From Sulfitobacter sp. (GTDB lineage Bacteria > Pseudomonadota > Alphaproteobacteria > Rhodobacterales > Rhodobacteraceae): a stretch of 9,035 bases of DNA. A program made the translations under genes and the position numbers. Numbering within the stretch: the stretch's first letter is position 1; every line of letters starts with the position of its first letter. Below the pieces are notes generated by a model. It worked only from the letters and a program-made list of their open reading frames with translations, ran no database searches and was not told the DNA's origin. The DNA is taken from the NCBI GenBank assembly GCA_026421135.1, contig JAPKCR010000052.1:1-9035 (forward strand), written 5' to 3'. Shown piece by piece: positions 7,964 through 9,035 of this stretch.

Positions 7964-8137
7964 CCTTCGCTGACAGGGCCTCGGGTTTTGGCATCCATTC
8001 GCGACCTATCTGCATCCCCTGCCAACTCATTGGCAGCAACACTCGTTCTCTGAGGAACCCCGCTGCCCGACTTGGGTTTGCGCGATCAATGATCTTATTC
8101 GGAAAGCTGGGGAAAGCACGCCGTCATATTGGTTTTT
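7956..8137 (-). pseudogene. 3' remnant of a sulfide:quinone-reductase-like FAD-dependent oxidoreductase gene
   Basis: A minus-strand frame open from 8123 to a TAA at 7956-7958 encodes 55 residues. It includes FPSFPNKIIDRANPSRAAGF, then LLPMSWQGMQIGREWMPKPE and the ending ALSAKVD. This follows, from memory of the family, the C-terminal pattern of SQR-like proteins: 'LPSFP', a 'DgtkPsraawfLKe' stretch, 'lPPxYWxgMLKGREWxxKPE', then a short tail. That end is membrane-associated in SQR. No start codon with a ribosome site serves this frame, and the FAD-binding and cysteine regions are absent. The preceding residues KNQYDGVL, read in the frame of the upstream gene, resemble the 'fgYgGkLLPSFP' lead-in. 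One base lost near 8111-8114 would restore a single SQR frame. SQR genes commonly sit beside persulfide dioxygenase and DUF442 genes, as here. It overlaps the 3' part of the truncated blh-like reading frame. Confidence 0.62.
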
Positions 8138-8377
8138 CACGGTGTTTCCGGCCATGTCAGCTATAATATTGTCGGCCGCGACGGGAATATACACCGCTTC
8201 AAGCCCGTGCTTTCGCGCGGCTTGCTCGATCTCGGTAAAGCAGGGTTGATAGGAGCCTTCGACATCTAAGCGGTTGCAGTTTATTGCGTGGAAACCCTGT
8301 GGCATGAACGCGTCCATGTCGTCGGCCAGCACCTGAGGGCTGACCGACAAGCGTTCGGTGAGTTTCTTGATTTCCAC
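8027..8377 (-). CDS. Truncated DUF442/TIGR01244 (Blh N-terminal domain-like) protein, probably non-functional
   Basis: The 116-residue product begins MEIKKLTERLSVSPQVLADD and continues with GFHAINCNR, CFTEIEQAARKHGLEAVYIPV. This is the standard start of the TIGR01244/DUF442 family, a phosphatase- or rhodanese-like fold found as a separate gene or fused to the metallo-hydrolase domain of Blh in sulfide-oxidation operons. In the family this is followed by helices and the active-site loop 'vLaYCRSGtRs'. Here similarity stops at about residue 80 (MAGNTVKN). The remaining residues read through an SQR-like remnant in the wrong frame and end in ENECCCQ, with no CxxGxxR loop. The start is GTG at 8377, preceded by GCGGAAGC and only 15 bases after the upstream stop, so it was evidently an operon member. 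The reading frame is still open and may be translated, but the catalytic part is missing. Confidence 0.72.
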   Translation of the reverse strand: MEIKKLTERLSVSPQVLADDMDAFMPQGFHAINCNRLDVEGSYQPCFTEIEQAARKHGLEAVYIPVAADNIIADMAGNTVKNQYDGVLSPAFRIRSLIAQTQVGQRGSSENECCCQ

Positions 8378-8392
8378 TGCTTCCGCTCTTTT

Positions 8393-9035
8393 CTATAGGC
8401 CGTTAACGGGCACTTTGAGAACAACGTTGCCATCTTTGTCTTTTGGCATGTGACCCGCACGCATGTTGACTTGAAGCGACGGGATAATCAGCTTGGGCAT
8501 ATCCAGTTGCGCATCCCGTTCAGTGCGGAAGGTGATGAACTCCTCGCGGGTTTTGCCGCCGCCGACATGAATATTATGGGCTTTTTCCTCGCCCACTGTG
8601 GTTTCCCACTGAATATCGCGGCCGTTCGGACCATAGTCGTGACACATGAACAGGCGCATATCATCGGGAAGCGAAAGCACTTTTTGGATGCTGTCATACA
8701 ACTCTCCCGCGTCGCCGCCGGGGAAGTCCGCGCGCGCCGATCCGCCATCGGGCATAAACAGGGTGTCCCCAGTGAAGGCGGCATTGCCCACCACGTGCAC
8801 CATACACGCCGGGGTGTGGCCGGGGGTGTACATGGCAAAGCAGTTCATCCCGCCGATCTGATAGGTGTCGCCATCCTTGAAAAGTGCGTCAAACTGCGAT
8901 CCGTCCCGCTCGAACTCGGTACCCTCGTTAAAGATTTTGCCGAATGTTTCCTGCACAACCATGATCTTTTCACCAACGCCGATTTTGCCGCCCAGCTTTT
9001 GCTGGATGTAAGGTGCCGCAGAAAGGTGATCAGCG
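8393..9035 (-). CDS. MBL-fold metallo-hydrolase, persulfide dioxygenase (ETHE1/Blh) type, 5' end outside window
   Basis: Metallo-beta-lactamase-fold protein of the group that oxidises glutathione persulfide to sulfite with O2, using a single iron. The frame is open to the right edge; 213 residues are visible, beginning at ADHLSAAPYIQQKLGG. This is directly after the expected HxH of the metal motif HxHADH, so only its D and last H are in the window. Further ligands are visible in YTPGHTPACMVH (His) and AFTGDTLFMPDGGSARADFP (bridging Asp), and in LFMCHDYGP (His). The GSARADFPGGDA segment and the long C-terminal part ending IIPSLQVNMRAGHMP are typical of Blh-associated persulfide dioxygenases rather than glyoxalase II. 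An internal ATG at 8962 would start after the first metal motif and is not the real start. The next gene follows 15 bases after the TAG stop, indicating co-transcription. The operon promoter must lie beyond the window. Confidence 0.9.
   Translation of the reverse strand, partial: ADHLSAAPYIQQKLGGKIGVGEKIMVVQETFGKIFNEGTEFERDGSQFDALFKDGDTYQIGGMNCFAMYTPGHTPACMVHVVGNAAFTGDTLFMPDGGSARADFPGGDAGELYDSIQKVLSLPDDMRLFMCHDYGPNGRDIQWETTVGEEKAHNIHVGGGKTREEFITFRTERDAQLDMPKLIIPSLQVNMRAGHMPKDKDGNVVLKVPVNGL

Noticed and set aside
8393..8962. The internal ATG at 8962 as the true start of the metallo-hydrolase, making the gene complete within the window.
   Set aside because: The frame stays open to the right edge and the upstream residues ADHLSAAPYIQQKLGG belong to the first metal-binding motif, so the real start is outside.

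Overview
The window looks like chromosomal DNA of an alphaproteobacterium, most likely a marine Rhodobacterales (Roseobacter-group) organism. This is judged from moderately high G+C, GC-rich third codon positions and the protein families present; the genus cannot be fixed from the sequence alone. There are no RNA genes, CRISPR arrays, insertion sequences or phage genes.

Layout. The left edge (1-114, + strand) is the last 37 codons of a molybdopterin-binding oxidoreductase of the xanthine dehydrogenase/aldehyde oxidase type, followed by a hairpin. A candidate sigma-70 promoter then precedes a large mechanosensitive channel gene of the MscS superfamily, YbiO-like (380-2809, +). This gene converges on the rest of the window, which is all on the minus strand, and a strong symmetrical hairpin at 2824-2862 terminates transcription from both sides. 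Read in the direction of transcription, the minus strand carries: a persulfide-dioxygenase-type metallo-beta-lactamase protein (cut by the right edge), a truncated DUF442/Blh-type gene, the frameshifted 3' remnant of a sulfide:quinone-reductase-like gene, a SulP anion transporter with a STAS domain, an acyl-CoA synthetase, and a ThDP-dependent decarboxylase/synthase-like enzyme.

How the genes fit together. The right part looks like a sulfide/persulfide oxidation operon (SQR makes persulfide, persulfide dioxygenase makes sulfite, a transporter moves anions) that has suffered a deletion. The blh-like gene keeps about its first 80 codons and loses the Cys-containing P-loop. What follows is only the last 55-60 codons of an SQR-like gene, in another reading frame. 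The dioxygenase and the SulP transporter remain intact in what is visible. The left minus-strand pair (acyl-CoA synthetase and ThDP enzyme, 16 bp apart) forms a separate two-gene unit, plausibly for breakdown of a 2-oxo acid or related carboxylate; the substrate cannot be read from the sequence. I did not find a wholly new system; the deleted sulfide module and the uncharacterised ThDP/ligase pair are the parts most worth following up.
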